From assembly GCF_048564905.1 (NCBI RefSeq), contig NC_133019.1:9652501-9716500 (forward strand): a stretch of DNA of 64,000 bases, in the 5' to 3' direction. This DNA comes from Vicugna pacos. Taxonomy: Eukaryota; Chordata; Mammalia; Artiodactyla; Camelidae. Below are positions 46,100-57,030 of this stretch, one piece after another. The notes below the pieces were generated by a model, which saw only the letters and a list, made by a program, of their open reading frames with translations, had not been told where the DNA came from and searched no databases. Both the position numbers and the translations under genes were made by a program. Every line of letters starts with the position of its first letter. The stretch's first letter is position 1.

Positions 46100-46285
46100 G
46101 TGCGATGAAAGAACACCAGACCAGGAGACTCAGAATCTAGTTTCACCCACGAAAGGTTTGGTGTTTGCCCTTGAACAAGACCCCCATGCCCCTCTCCCTC
46201 ACCCCTATTCCCAGCCTGGGCTTCAGCTTCCCTATCTGAGAAACCAGCTAGAAGGTCCTTCCAACAGTAAGATTCTTGGATCCTA
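46100..46285 (+). repeat. MIR3-like SINE (diverged)
   Basis: Contains 'ccagaccaggagactcagaa', 'ttgcccttgaacaagacccc', 'gggcttcagcttccctatct' and 'ctagaaggtccttccaacag', the order of MIR3 with heavy decay. Confidence 0.5.
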
Positions 46286-46586
46286 AACTCAGGTGGGTCT
46301 CAGCAACAGTGTTACCAGGAGTCTGGCCACAGACACACCTACGTGACAACTTGGTGCATCCAAACCCTCTCTCCCTGCCGACTCCCCCATGCTCACAGCC
46401 TACAGCTGTCTACTAACCCAGATGTGTCCCTTGCAACGCTACCCAGCACCTCTGCAATCTCATTTTGAGCTGGGCCTGGAGAAGGCTGGAGTCCAGGATG
46501 GTCTGAGCCCAGGGTGGGGAATGGCCCACAGACAGGGTACACATGGCAGTGAAGGGGCACCAGGGAGGGGCCTGGTGGGCACTTAC

Positions 46587-46748
46587 TGCGGGCCCCGTGA
46601 AGGGCACGTGGTCACAGTTCTCCTGCCAGGACTGGTTGAGGCTCTGGGCAAACTCTTGGAAGAAAGCGTGGGACTGGTTGAAAATGGAAAATCCCAGGAT
46701 GTTGACGCGATCATCCACGAGGCTGTCCATCCTCTGGAGCGAGAACTC
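46587..46748 (-). CDS. GRIK4: GRIK4 exon: amino-terminal domain
   Basis: Encodes 54 residues, [19 protein letters not shown] through [15 protein letters not shown] to DHVPFTGPA. It forms part of the LIVBP-like amino-terminal domain of GluK4; the residues [19 protein letters not shown] identify GRIK4 rather than any other kainate subunit. Two NQS glycosylation sequons lie at exon residues 24 and 38. The sequence is identical to human GRIK4 as remembered and corresponds to about residues 249-302 there. The acceptor cgtctttcag|GAGTTC is preceded by a duplicated branch-point unit, and the donor GCA|gtaagt is a strong consensus. Length is 162 nt, phase 0 at both ends. It is the most 5' coding exon in the window. 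Confidence 0.97.
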
Positions 46749-46772
46749 CTGAAAGACGCGGCAGTCAGAGCA

Positions 46773-46812
46773 GAGCAGGGTTAGGAAGGGGAGAGCAGGG
46801 TTAGGAAGGGGA
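46773..46812 (-). promoter_or_regulatory. GRIK4: Perfect 20-bp tandem duplication carrying a branch-point motif
   Basis: Two identical 20-base units (46773-46792, 46793-46812). In pre-mRNA sense each carries ttcctaaccct, a strong mammalian branch-point match (CTAAC). The candidate branch adenosines are at 46781 and 46801, 33 and 53 nt upstream of the first exon base (46748). No AG dinucleotide occurs between about 46824 and the acceptor, so both are permitted. A third candidate, ctgac, has its adenosine at 46765, only 17 nt away. Confidence 0.75.
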
Positions 46813-46864
46813 GAGCCGGGCGGGCTCGCCGGGGGCACAGCTGGGCATCTCATCCTACTCATAC

Positions 46865-47235
46865 GGACCCCGCTGCCAGGCACTCAGCTAGGTGCTAAGG
46901 GTCCAGAGATAACTTAGAATTTTCCTTCAGAGAGCTTACAGTGCTGGGGTGTGAGGAGAGAAAAAAAAGAGAAATGAGCAGAATGATCCCTAAGAGAGGC
47001 AAGTGTAAGATGCGCTGGGCAGAGAGAGAAAGAAAAACACTAATGAGCTGCTGGAGGCAGGACTGTGTCCACAGAAGGGGTGATCCTCGAGCTGAGTTTT
47101 GAAAGATGCATAGGCGTTTTCTGGGTGGAAAGCATGAAATGACAAAGGCTATTCCAGACAGAAGTCACTGTGGATACAAAGGCATGGGGTGAGACAGCGC
47201 AGGGGAGCCTGCGGGGCACTTTGACAGAAGCACTG
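46865..47235 (-). repeat. L2 LINE, antisense
   Basis: Contains tgccaggcactcagctaggt, gcttacagtgctggggtgt, gagctgagttttgaaagatg and ggctattccagacagaagt, the reversed L2 3' region in order. It begins about 115 bases from the exon at 46587. A possible continuation lies at 47420-47590 beyond a MER5-like element. Confidence 0.75.
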
Positions 47236-47284
47236 CTCCTCCAAGTTTGTCCACAGAATATCTGCCCTCAGACTTATCGGGGTA

Positions 47285-47415
47285 TCTTTTTTAAAAAGGG
47301 ACGATTTCTGCACCCCACCTAACATCAACTAAATCTGGATCTCAGGAGATCAGGTCCAGGAGTCCGCACTTTCAGCAGAGCCCAGGGTGGGATGCACACC
47401 AAAGTTTGGGAGTCA
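47285..47415 (+). repeat. MER5-type hAT-Charlie element (diverged)
   Basis: Contains 'tttctgcaccccacctaaca', 'caactaaatctggatctcag', 'tccaggagtccgcactttca' and aagtttgggag. Order and size suggest MER5A inserted into the surrounding antisense L2. Confidence 0.45.
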
Positions 47416-47624
47416 TAGGGTCAGCACTAGGATGCATGAGGTGATGGGGGGAGCAGTGAGAGGTGAAGCTGGAGACATCTGCAGGGGCCTGGATGCCTGG
47501 CCAGGGAGCTTGCATGCACTTTATCCTGTCATAATGGGACCTGAGGGCACCATCAGCCAAGGAGTGACAAAATTGAACCCAAGAATCTCAGTCTGAAGGT
47601 CTGCAGGTATGGCTGTGCCTTCAC

Positions 47625-47935
47625 CTGTGGGTATTAGTTTTTATTCATTCAACAAACATTTAAGTGTTTATTATGTGCCAGACAGAAGCACAGAGGATAT
47701 TTTGGACACAGACGATGTGAACAAGGGATGCATTTCCTGATGTCCAGGAACTGGCAGGTTAGGGAGGAGACAGGTTGTAAGTAAACAAAGAAATACGTGT
47801 GTCAGATGTCAGATATTGACATGGTCAGTGTCAGATACTGATGGGGGGTTCAGGTGGGGGCTGCTACTTTAGATGAGGTAGTAAGAGAAGCCCCACCTGG
47901 GGCAGTGACATTTAGATGCTCAAGGGAATTCGCAC
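47625..47935 (-). repeat. L2 LINE, antisense
   Basis: Begins ttcattcaacaaacatttaa, then 'tgtttattatgtgccagaca', 'gatgtgaacaagggatgcat' and 'cagtgacatttagatgctca', a reversed L2 3' end of good quality. Confidence 0.8.
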
Positions 47936-49019
47936 AGGATACACGGCCCTCACCCAATCACTTGACCTGGACCATGTGTTGTCTCAGCTAAAACTTGCAG
48001 GTGTGAATCTCACTGAAGACAGTGTCACAGGGAGAAGAGTCGCCCTGCTCAGGGAGGGCTGAGCTCAGAGCCCAGATTCCCCAGGGCCTGCCTTGGCCTT
48101 ACACCAAACCAGGCAAAGAGGGTGTGGGCCACTCGGCTCACCAATCCCCGCTCCTGGGATGATGCCTTCAAATGCAGGTCAGGCCATCCTCGCTCACAGA
48201 AGTCACACTCATCACACGTTCATTCCAAGTGCCTGGCACACGGCCCGCACGTGGTAGCACTTGGTCGCCAGGCCTCAGGACTCACCCATCAGCCTCTCAG
48301 CCTCACAAGACAGATGGCAGGTGCCCTGGGCTTACTTTCTGGCTGGGCAGAAATGTGGCTTTCCTTAACACAGCCTCCTGATCTTAAGACTTAGCTCCTC
48401 CCGGCCCCTGGCACGTCCCCAGCATCCTCACTCACACCCACAGCCCAGCCAAGCCCTCGGGCTGCAGAGGCCTGAGCTCTCCTGCCCAGAGTCCAGCCTC
48501 ATTAGCTGCAGCCTGCAGACTGAAGTTACGAAGAATCCTTTGGAGCCACCAACCCTTGGCAGTGTGGAGTCGGATGAGGATTAAGTGTGCTTTGGAGCCT
48601 TCCACGTTCCCCTCAGGGGAGCGCAGACGAGCCAGAGGATGTATTGATTCATAAGCTGGCATTATCTCCTGTCTCTCTGACAGGGCAGCTGCCCAGGCGC
48701 TGTGGGCTATCAGCAGACACGAGGGGGCAGATGGCTTATGAGAAGAGATGCATCCGGCAAGGGGGAGGGAGAGGGGGCGGGAGCGCAGAGCCAGGTGGCT
48801 GTCAGGCAGTCGAGGGGCCTCACCGGCCACGGTTGGTGTGGGAGGAACTGGAAGATGCGCCCTCTCCCTTGGCTTCCTTGTCAACATGGGCAGCTTATCG
48901 CGGCTACACCCCCCTCCCCCTCCTCTCCCCACACGCACACCCTGGTGGAAGGAGCGCATTTCAAGGACATCCTGACTCCCTGACGGACTCACAGAGGCAG
49001 TAGTGGGGATACAGTGAGT

Positions 49020-49245
49020 AAGGGCTTGGGTGCTCAAACCCAGGATCCACACCACGCGGAATTGCACGACCTTCAGGAAGCAGTGTGACTGTCAGAATCT
49101 GGGCTTCAGGTCCTCATTTAGTAAAACGGCAACAATAATGACAGCGACCTCAGAGGCTGTTCAAGGAACAAGTAAGATGCACAAGCAAGTCTCATCGTAT
49201 CTGGCACACGAGGAGCGTTCAACGTGTGACAGTTACCGAAACACG
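49020..49245 (+). repeat. MIR SINE (diverged)
   Basis: Contains 'gcagtgtgactgtcagaatc', 'gtcctcatttagtaaaacgg', 'gacctcagaggctgttcaag' and 'gtatctggcacacgaggagc', MIR order with the head decayed. Confidence 0.55.
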
Positions 49246-50759
49246 ACCGCGAGATGGCGGGCAGCTTCTGGCTCCCTGCTTCTTTAGTTCCACTTGTCTT
49301 AGAAACCTGAGTCAGGAAGGTGTTTCCTTGAAATGTACATCCCAGGCAGAGCAAGGATGAACAAATGAGTTACAGACACTTAGACACAGCACGTCCGAAA
49401 ATCAGCCGGTCTGTCTTCCTTCCTTTTAATTCCTACCTTCTCATCCCTCAATTATATCTTATTTTCAAAGGCCCCCTTAAGATAAAAAAGATCCAGGAGC
49501 TTCCTTGATAATCCATTCTATTTATAATGACTCATGGGAGAGCTTATGAAAGGACAAGAAAGGGGGCGGTGTGTTCTCTTATTGTAATTCCCGGGGACGC
49601 TCTAGGCTTCTACGCTGAGCAGCCTCACAGTTAGGAAATATTTCTCTATGTCTAAACTTACACTTTCCTGCTGCTACTGAAGCCTGGTATCTAAGCGAGG
49701 ACGGGGAATAGCTGACTATCGTTAGTTCATACGCAAAGAAAATCTCCTCAGCCAGTATTTCTCCAAGTATGTTCCTCTGGACACTAGCTTTCCCAGGAGG
49801 GGTTAGCAGAAATTTCATGAAAACAAGGTTCCATGTTCAAATAAGGTGAGCAAACATTGCTGTTCCATCTGCCTTTTCAAGATTCACAATGCATACTGGC
49901 ATAGTAAAGGGTTAAAGAGGTCCTACAGCAAAGCAGTTTAATTTTGGTTAACCCAGAACTTTCCAAACATACTGACCATGGAACACTTCCCCCTTCTCCA
50001 AATCTATGCCTCGCATTAGTGTTCTGCAGAACTCACTGCGGGAAATGCTACTCTAAACATATTCAGGGAAACATGCACTATAACCCTCAAATCAAGTGGT
50101 GGAGACATTTTGCTGAGACGGGTATTTCACAAAATTAATCAATTTCAGGATGGGAGGGGATTAAAGGCCCTCTGGCTCCTGCCGCCCGCCGTGAGCTCTG
50201 GCTAAAAACGTGCACCAGGCTCACTCAGGTCCCCTGTGCTCCCCCAGCCACACCACCTGGCGGGCTCGCAGTGATCTTAACTGAAATGACAAAGGGTTAA
50301 GAGCCTTGGGGTGGATCAGGTTCTCACAGGGAGCTTGAGTCTCTTACAAATGTCCCGAAGGAAAATCCCAAGGGTCCCCACTTCCAGTGGGAGTGGACTC
50401 CACCATCATCCTGACACCAGGGGGACCAGAGTAAAGTACGAGGTAAATGGACAGCTGGTGAGTTTGGGGGGGTGGCGCAGAGACCAAGCTCAAGTCTTCT
50501 ATTACTCAAGGGTGCAAGGCTTTGTGACAGCCCTTGTGGTGCCATTACATTTTCATGCTGTGGCCTCTTTCTCCCAAGGCCTGTGTGTTCCTCGAGAGCA
50601 GAGATGTGCCTGCCCTGTTCTTGTGAGGTGGGAAGCCTTATAAAAAGACCAGCAAGCCCTCCAAGCAGGGCCACTACTCTTGTGCAGGCACCATCCAATT
50701 CCCTGGCTCAGAGGCTCTATTTCACTTTTTGCCTCTGAAACGGCTTACTTACCCCTAAA

Positions 50760-51190
50760 ATTCTGTTGGTTCCCTGAGCTCGCTTCTGATTGGTTATTTC
50801 CTTCACTCCTGAGTGGTTATTACTCTCACTTCTGATTGGTCCACTTCCCTAACTTCTGATTGGTCCATTTGTAGTACTTCATTTGCATAGAGCTCACTCC
50901 TGATTGGTTATTTCTCTCACTCCTGATTGGTCTATTTCTATGAAGCTTGTTCCTGGTTGGTCAACTTCTGTTATACTTTATTTGCATATGATGTTGCAAA
51001 GTGTAAAACTGGCAGCCTATAAAGGCCTGTGTAAACCTACAGACAGGGTCCAGAGCTTGGAGTGTTAACTCTTCTGGGTCTGCTGGCGTAATTAACCTGA
51101 GTTCTCCAACTCTCTGAGTGCTGCTTGGTCTCTTGCCTGGATCCAGGTTGCTGTCACAACTGAACTGTGACACTAAGCTGTAACACATTT
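50760..51190 (+). mobile_element. Solitary LTR, gammaretrovirus-like (ERV1 class), fossil
   Basis: Promoter-type layout: a U3 part with seven tandem related units, five containing tgattggt (an inverted CCAAT box) and two weaker variants; two octamer motifs atttgcat (50881-50888, 50980-50987); a TATA box tataaag (51018-51024); then an R/U5-like part with a ggtctcttgcctggatcc stretch and a ctgtcaca region. No internal retroviral sequence is seen beside it, so it looks like a solo LTR left by recombination. Both outer limits are estimates. Family and age were not determined; divergence between the U3 units suggests an old copy. Confidence 0.65.
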
Positions 51191-51483
51191 TTCTGCAACA
51201 CTTGAACCCTGCACTGCACTCAGCATAATGCCTGATACCTAGACACTGTTTGGCAAATGTTGGTTGAGGACAGGTGATTGAAGACGTTTCAATGCCCTGG
51301 GGTTCTCACTCTGCTGACACTGCTCATAGTCTTACCCCTACAGGAGATGTTAAGAATACAAGCAGAATTTTGATACCAAGCTCTGATTGTCCTCTGGAAG
51401 TTGCCTTATTGTATTTTGCAAAAGAAATCCCTGACAGCTTGTTTTCTCATCACCTGGCTTTCTTGTTGAAAAAAAATTTTTAA

Positions 51484-51510
51484 TGTGCACATGCATGTAT
51501 ATGTGAGCAT

Positions 51511-51550
<40 letters not shown>
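51484..51550. repeat. (TG)n microsatellite with imperfect flank
   Basis: A degenerate alternating purine-pyrimidine stretch (gtgcacatgcatgtatatgtg) leads into about 17 pure TG units at 51516-51549. Confidence 0.9.
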
Positions 51551-52394
51551 CTCCTTGAGTGTACAATGATTTGCAGGGGACTGAAGAACTACAGTTGAAG
51601 GTCATGTCACAGGCACAAGCGACTACAGGGGAGTGTTACCAGAATGAAGCTGTTTAGAACAGGCCTGGAGGACGGCCTCAGGCATAAAGGCTTGAGAACG
51701 TGAGTGCTGCGGCTCAGCTGAGTGGCCCTCACTTTCTCCAGCAGCTGTGATATTTCCAACGTCCTGGCTGACCCCCAGGCATCCACTCGCCACTCAGCTG
51801 CAGGGGCCAGGGCAGACAGTGGCTGGGGGGACAAGGTCAGCTGACTGGAGCTTTTCATGATCCAGATTCACTCCTGTGCTTGGCTTTAAGGAGAAAAGCT
51901 GGAAACCAAAACACAAGTCCAGACCATGTCCTTAGGTCAAGTCCATCTCCTAACCCTTCGCTGCCTAGGCCTGGGTCCAGGTGGAATGGGGAGGTGGGGG
52001 GCATGTATTTTATTCTCTCTGCCCAGCAGCCCGTTCTCCCTTGTATTTCTAACCCACCAAGCACATCACCATTGCCCCCCTGCCACCTAAGCTAGAAACT
52101 TCAAAGGCAGCTTCAACCCCCTCCTCTTTTAACTTCACATGTAGTGGTTGCTAAGTCTGTCAAATCTGTCTCCTAAATGTCTCTTGCATCCGTCCCTTCC
52201 CTTCCAACCCCACCAGGTCAGGCCTTCATCATTTCTCCTTTGCAAATACCTATTTATTAAGTGAACCACTCCTCTGAACTCAGGAGATGTGGCCACTACA
52301 TTGCACAACTCCCAGATGCCGTTCACCTCACTCGCAACGTGAATGGTGCCCTCTGGAATTGCATGCTGTGGACATCTCATCAGGAGACAGCAGG

Positions 52395-52550
52395 ATACAG
52401 TATAGAGGGCATGCGTTTTGAAATGAGAAAGTCCTGGGTTCAAATCCTGTTTCGTCACATACTGGTTGGTGAAACTTGGGCAGGTCAGTAACCTCTCTGA
52501 ATTTCAGTCTGCTCACCTGTAAAACACAGGTAAGAACCACCACCTTGCAA
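52395..52550 (+). repeat. MIR SINE
   Basis: Contains aagtcctgggttcaaatcct, 'cagtaacctctctgaatttc' and 'tgctcacctgtaaaacacag', MIR head and core. Confidence 0.75.
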
Positions 52551-52849
52551 GGATAGTCCACGGATAGTGGGCACTCGGGACAAGCGCGGTCCATCCTCCA
52601 TGTCGCCCTGCTCCTTCCTTCTCCTGGGTCCTGACAAGGGGAACTGTCTGGCCTGGGGGCTTCTCCTCCCTCCTTCCCGTCTCCCTTTTTCTCCTCACTC
52701 TGCAGGAGGCTATTCTTGGCTATTTGTCAATGCAAAAAGTTTTGCTAAGTAAGTCACCATAGGTGTTAATTGCTACGTGTGGCTATTTGTGTCGAGACAG
52801 AAGGCTTGAGTTGAAGTTCCAGATCTTCCAACCATAAATAATTATAACA

Positions 52850-53115
52850 AAGTAATAATTATAATAATGATAACTCCCACAATTTATTGACCACCAACCG
52901 TGTGCCTGGCAGAACTAAGCACTTCATATAAATGATCTCAATGCAACCTTACAGAAGCCCTATGGCATGGGAGTTATCACCATTTTACAACTGAAGGAAC
53001 AGAGACCCAGAGGGCTGGAGAGGCTTTCCCAAGGCCACACAGCTGTATTCGGGGCTGGACACACACCCAGACACAGCTGACTTCAGAGCCAGTGCTCTGC
53101 GCCCCGTACCATTTA
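52850..53115 (-). repeat. MIR SINE, full length
   Basis: Contains 'atttattgaccaccaaccgt', gtgcctggcagaactaagca, accattttacaactgaagg, cccaaggccacacagctgta and gacttcagagccagtgctct, a complete reverse-strand MIR. Confidence 0.85.
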
Positions 53116-54757
53116 CCGCTGTGTGGCCTCAGGGTGTGGGGCACCAAGGGAGGGAGGCACTACGAGTTCACTGTGGTTGTGCTGTACAATAGTTGGCAAA
53201 ATTGAGTTAAAATTCATTTTGAAATCTACAACTCAACTTGAAGACCAGTGACTTCTGATCTAAGATTTGCAGCTACAAAATGAACACGGGTAGTCCAGGG
53301 CAGTAAGGGGATTACTGAACATCAACTACATCTCTGCCTGAGAAGGATTTTAATTACAAACGGGCCTGCGGATTGGTGTGGGCTTCAGACGGAGCAACTA
53401 AACAATGACCCTGAGAAGATGGGAGAGGTGAGATTCGCCCCACACCATGTCTGTTCAGCAGGAAGGACCCTGAGAAGGAATACGAGTAAACACCAGCCAG
53501 CAGATGGGGAGGAATTAGAAACAAACGCAGTGTCATTGAAGACAGGAATGGCTACGAGGCACAGAGAGGTAGGCAGTCAAAGGCAGCTGCATGAACTCGG
53601 CCGACTTCAGCTGAGAGTGGCTCAGGAGCCTCTGTCATCCTAGTCACCATCACCTGAGCCACAAGCGCTCCCCTGCTGTCCCATGAGCCGTCTCACTCAT
53701 TGCTGCATCCCTAGTGCAGAGAAACTTAGTGAAACTGAGTGCTGGTTCTTTGGTTTAATTAAATGATTAGGAGAATGACTGTGTCGGAGAGAGCGGGTGT
53801 GGGTTTGGAGTTACAACATTTTCGATCGTATGCTATCTATTGGTATGTTGTCATAGTTTTCTTCACTGAAACCCCAAATTCCAAAAACCAATCTTTGCTC
53901 CTTAACTTTTTAATCTCTTTGTTTTAATCTCTTCTAATCAGACGAGATTCCTCATTACAGAAGAGGGGAAATCACACTCCACAGTGTCAGCTATGAGTCT
54001 TAACAAGAGGTAACATGTAGGAAAGTGCTATGTAGATTGGAAATATGACGCGAAAGCCTTGAATTACTAGTATTATTAGTGTAACAATAAAATAGCCCAA
54101 GGAATGCATTTTGCATGCATTTTCAGACGTTAAAAGGCCATGAGGAAGACAGTGGAGGGAGGGAGCCTTCCTGAACCCTGTAGTTTATGCCATGAAGGAA
54201 GGTCTCTCTGCTCCTGCATAAAGCTCTCAGCCCCAATCGGCTCGACAATCTTAACAGCTCCCTTCCTGCCAGGGCCACAAGCAACCTATAAAAGGTGCCA
54301 GCCTGAGGCATCTATGGCTCCTGGAACCTCTTCGGATGCTGCTAACCTGCCTCAGTCAGGTTCTGACTCTCTTTGCAGACCATTCACTCCAGAACTAGTC
54401 CTTCTTCTTAACAGTGGTGTTTCAAACACTTTCCTCTTCAAACACCCTCTGCTCCATGCTCAGCCCCAGCCCCTAACTGCCTGGGAGAGGAGGCCAGCAG
54501 CCTCAGATCACCCAAATCACGAGTCATTTCTTAAACATCAACTTATCATTGAGGATAGTGACATTAACTACTGCCATCGGCATGGCTCTACAAGGCTTCG
54601 AAAGCGCTTTTCTGTATCCCTTTGGTCCACACAAGCACACTTGGCGTGGTCAGAACAGGTTTTATTTGTATTCCCATTTGGTGGAAGAAGAATCTAAAGG
54701 CCCCTGGGGCTAAATGCCTTGTCCAAAAGACAGATGTGGGATTAAGATCCGGGTACC

Positions 54758-55282
54758 AACCATAATGTCCATTGCCAGACGACTGGGTAAAGAAGTTATG
54801 GTATGTGTGTGTATACACACACAGACACACACACACACACAATGGAATAATACTCAGCCATAAAAAGAATAAAATAATGCCATTTGCTGCAACATGGATG
54901 GATGGACCTGGAGATTGTCATTCTAAGTGAAATAAACCAGAAAAAGAAAAAATATCATATATCACTTATATGTGGAATCTGAAAAAAGAAGCAGATTCAC
55001 AGACATAGAAAACAAACTTACAGTTACCAGAGGAGGAAAGAGGATGGGGAGGAATTAATTGGGAGTTTGGGATTTGCAGATATGAATTACTATACATAAA
55101 ATAGATAAATAGCAAGTTTCTACTTGTAGCACAGTGAACTACATTCACTATCTTGTAGTAACTTATAATGAAAAATAGTATGAACATGAATCTATGCATG
55201 TACATGCATATGACTGAAACATTATGCCCTACACCAGAAATTGACACAACATTGTAAGCTGATTATATTTCAATAAAAAAAA
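54758..55282 (+). mobile_element. L1 LINE 3' end with 11-bp target duplication
   Basis: 5'-truncated L1: ggatggacctggagattgtc, ggaggaattaattgggagtt, ctacaccagaaattgacaca and an A-rich tail. Flanked by perfect direct repeats atccgggtacc at 54747-54757 and 55283-55293. Near its 5' end a (TG)/(CA) microsatellite (54804-54841) has replaced or expanded part of the ORF2 region. It is the same subfamily as the copy at 24.1 kb. The interrupted host sequence may be a MIR. Confidence 0.93.
54804..54841. repeat. (TG)n/(CA)n microsatellite inside an L1
   Basis: A TG run, tatacacaca, then CA units form a near-palindromic junction around tgtatacaca. This could fold into a short hairpin. Confidence 0.85.
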
Positions 55283-55530
55283 ATCCGGGTACCTGGCATC
55301 AAGATTCTAATTCCATTCCTCCCTACTGTGTCCTTAGCACTAGGCGAGGTCACCAGGACCTAGCATAAACTCGAATGCACAAGCCCTTCACTGAGGTGGT
55401 TAATGACTGATGACTTCTAATGTTCTCACTCCAGGAGCACGGAATATATATACTGAAAGATTCCAATTTCTTAAGTCATTATTATGAAGCTGGAATGATA
55501 GAAGATATCCTTAAGACTATGTCAGTCCTA

Positions 55531-55691
55531 GCGGGGAGGGTATAGCTCAAGTGGTAGAGCACATGCTTAGCATACACAAGGTCCTGGGTTCAATCCCCAG
55601 TACCTCCTCTAAAATAAATAAATAGATGAAATAAGTTAACTTAATAACCTCTCCTCCAAAAAATAAAAAATACATACAGTTTAAAAAGAAA
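55531..55691 (+). mobile_element. Vic-1-type camelid SINE, copy 3
   Basis: Head with A box tatagctcaagtgg and B box gggttcaatcc (55586-55596), body ending in ataaataaatagatgaaat and an A-rich tail. Flanked by aagactatgtcagtccta (55513-55530) and aagactttatcagtccta (55692-55709), 16 of 18 identical. It is the most intact of the three copies and defines the element length here as about 160 bases. Confidence 0.93.
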
Positions 55692-56849
55692 AAGACTTTA
55701 TCAGTCCTAAACTTGAATTTCTTATCTTTCCACCCCAGTTGAATCCCCTTCCTTGGTTGCCTAGCTGTGAATGTGACCATTATTCAGGCTAGGATTTGGA
55801 ACTCATCCTCCATGTCCCCCAACTCTCACGCTCCCCAGCTGATGCATTTATGCACGCACACACTCCATCGTTGTCACTGGAGAACATTTTACTTCCTTAA
55901 TATCTTTGACCCCTGTTCTCCATCTACCTCAGTTCAGACCTTCACCAGCTTGTTCCTGGACTGTGAACGAGTTGGTTTCCCCTCCTCCAGTCTTGCATTT
56001 CTCCAGGGCCCTCCTCCGTGTTCTTGCTGGAAGGATCTTTCTCAACTTCACATTTGATCATGAATCCCTCTCCACCTCCCAGTGCTTTTCCGTACACACA
56101 GGACAAAAGCAAACCCTTTAGCTGGACATACGTGTCTTTCCACATTGGGATTCCCGTCCACCCCTCTGCTCACTCTTCACCTTGACCCCCTCCATCATCC
56201 GAGAACCAGCCACTGCCCTCACAGGTATACCTGCCATCACTTAGGGCTTTTTATCACATGAGTTTGTTCAAAGCGACCTCCCAAGGACTGGGTGCTATTG
56301 GAGGCAAATGTACTGACTTTACCAGCATCTACCTGGTGCAGAGGTTACAGGAAGAAGTCAGCACTGTTGACTGAATGGATTTAGGGAGGGAGCACTTGTC
56401 AGGCTGTTCCTCTCACCGCATGGCCAGCTTGGTCCCACTTCCCAGGCTCTTCCTTATGGTTATAGCCGTTCATGTTCCCTTGGGACCCAAGGTTGGCAGA
56501 GGCCAGGACCCAGACCCTTATCTCACAAGTGGCCTCTTGGCCTTTCTCAGGAGAGCCCTGGAGCCACCAAGAGCCCAGAATATATCCTGGGTACTCTAAC
56601 ATCCCCTCCCTCCCTCTAGGTACTGTCTGTCTATTTATCTGCATCAAAGCCTGTGCTCTCTGCAGACTAGGTGATTGCTTTTTGTATAATAGGTCTTAGA
56701 AGGAAGCAGCAGCTGGGGAGCTAATTCAGACCCGTCTGTGAATTCCATTTAATGGGAGATTTGGTCCTAAACCTCTCAGCTCCCAGCTCTCCTGCATTCT
56801 TCTCCCTGCGTGTCTCCCATTCATTTATCCCCGTGACCTGAACACGCAC

Positions 56850-57030
56850 ATCCCTTCCTCCCAGGAACCTTGTCCCTTCCCTGCCTTTCTTTCCCAACAT
56901 GAGTCCACAAACAGGACTTCAAAAGCAGAGCATGTCTTGTCTTGTTCAATGCTCTGTTCCTTGTACCTTACCCTGCACCTGTGCTCAGCAAGTGCTCAAT
57001 ATACATTTACTAAATGAATTAATGTTCACC
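56850..57030 (+). repeat. L2 LINE 3' end
   Basis: Contains 'caatgctctgttccttgtac', 'ctgtgctcagcaagtgctca' and atacatttactaaatgaatt, an L2 terminus. Confidence 0.55.

Larger units (their letters stand above)
39266..46586 (-). other. GRIK4: GRIK4 intron
   Basis: 7321-base phase-0 intron. It holds an AT-rich patch (42460-42615), a homopurine tract (42845-43085), MIR and L2 relics and a minus-strand Vic-1 SINE. The stretch 40650-40925 resembles an old interspersed repeat I cannot name. I recognise nothing in 39400-40600 or 41000-42440. Confidence 0.9.

Noticed and set aside
48432-49067. 211-residue minus-strand frame
   Set aside because: GC-rich intron sequence with low-complexity composition; no similarity recognised and overlapping frames on the other strand are equally long.
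55531-55605. Possible tRNA gene (A and B boxes present)
   Set aside because: The sequence is the head of a Vic-1 SINE with body, A-rich tail and target duplication. The same applies at 22500 and 45934.
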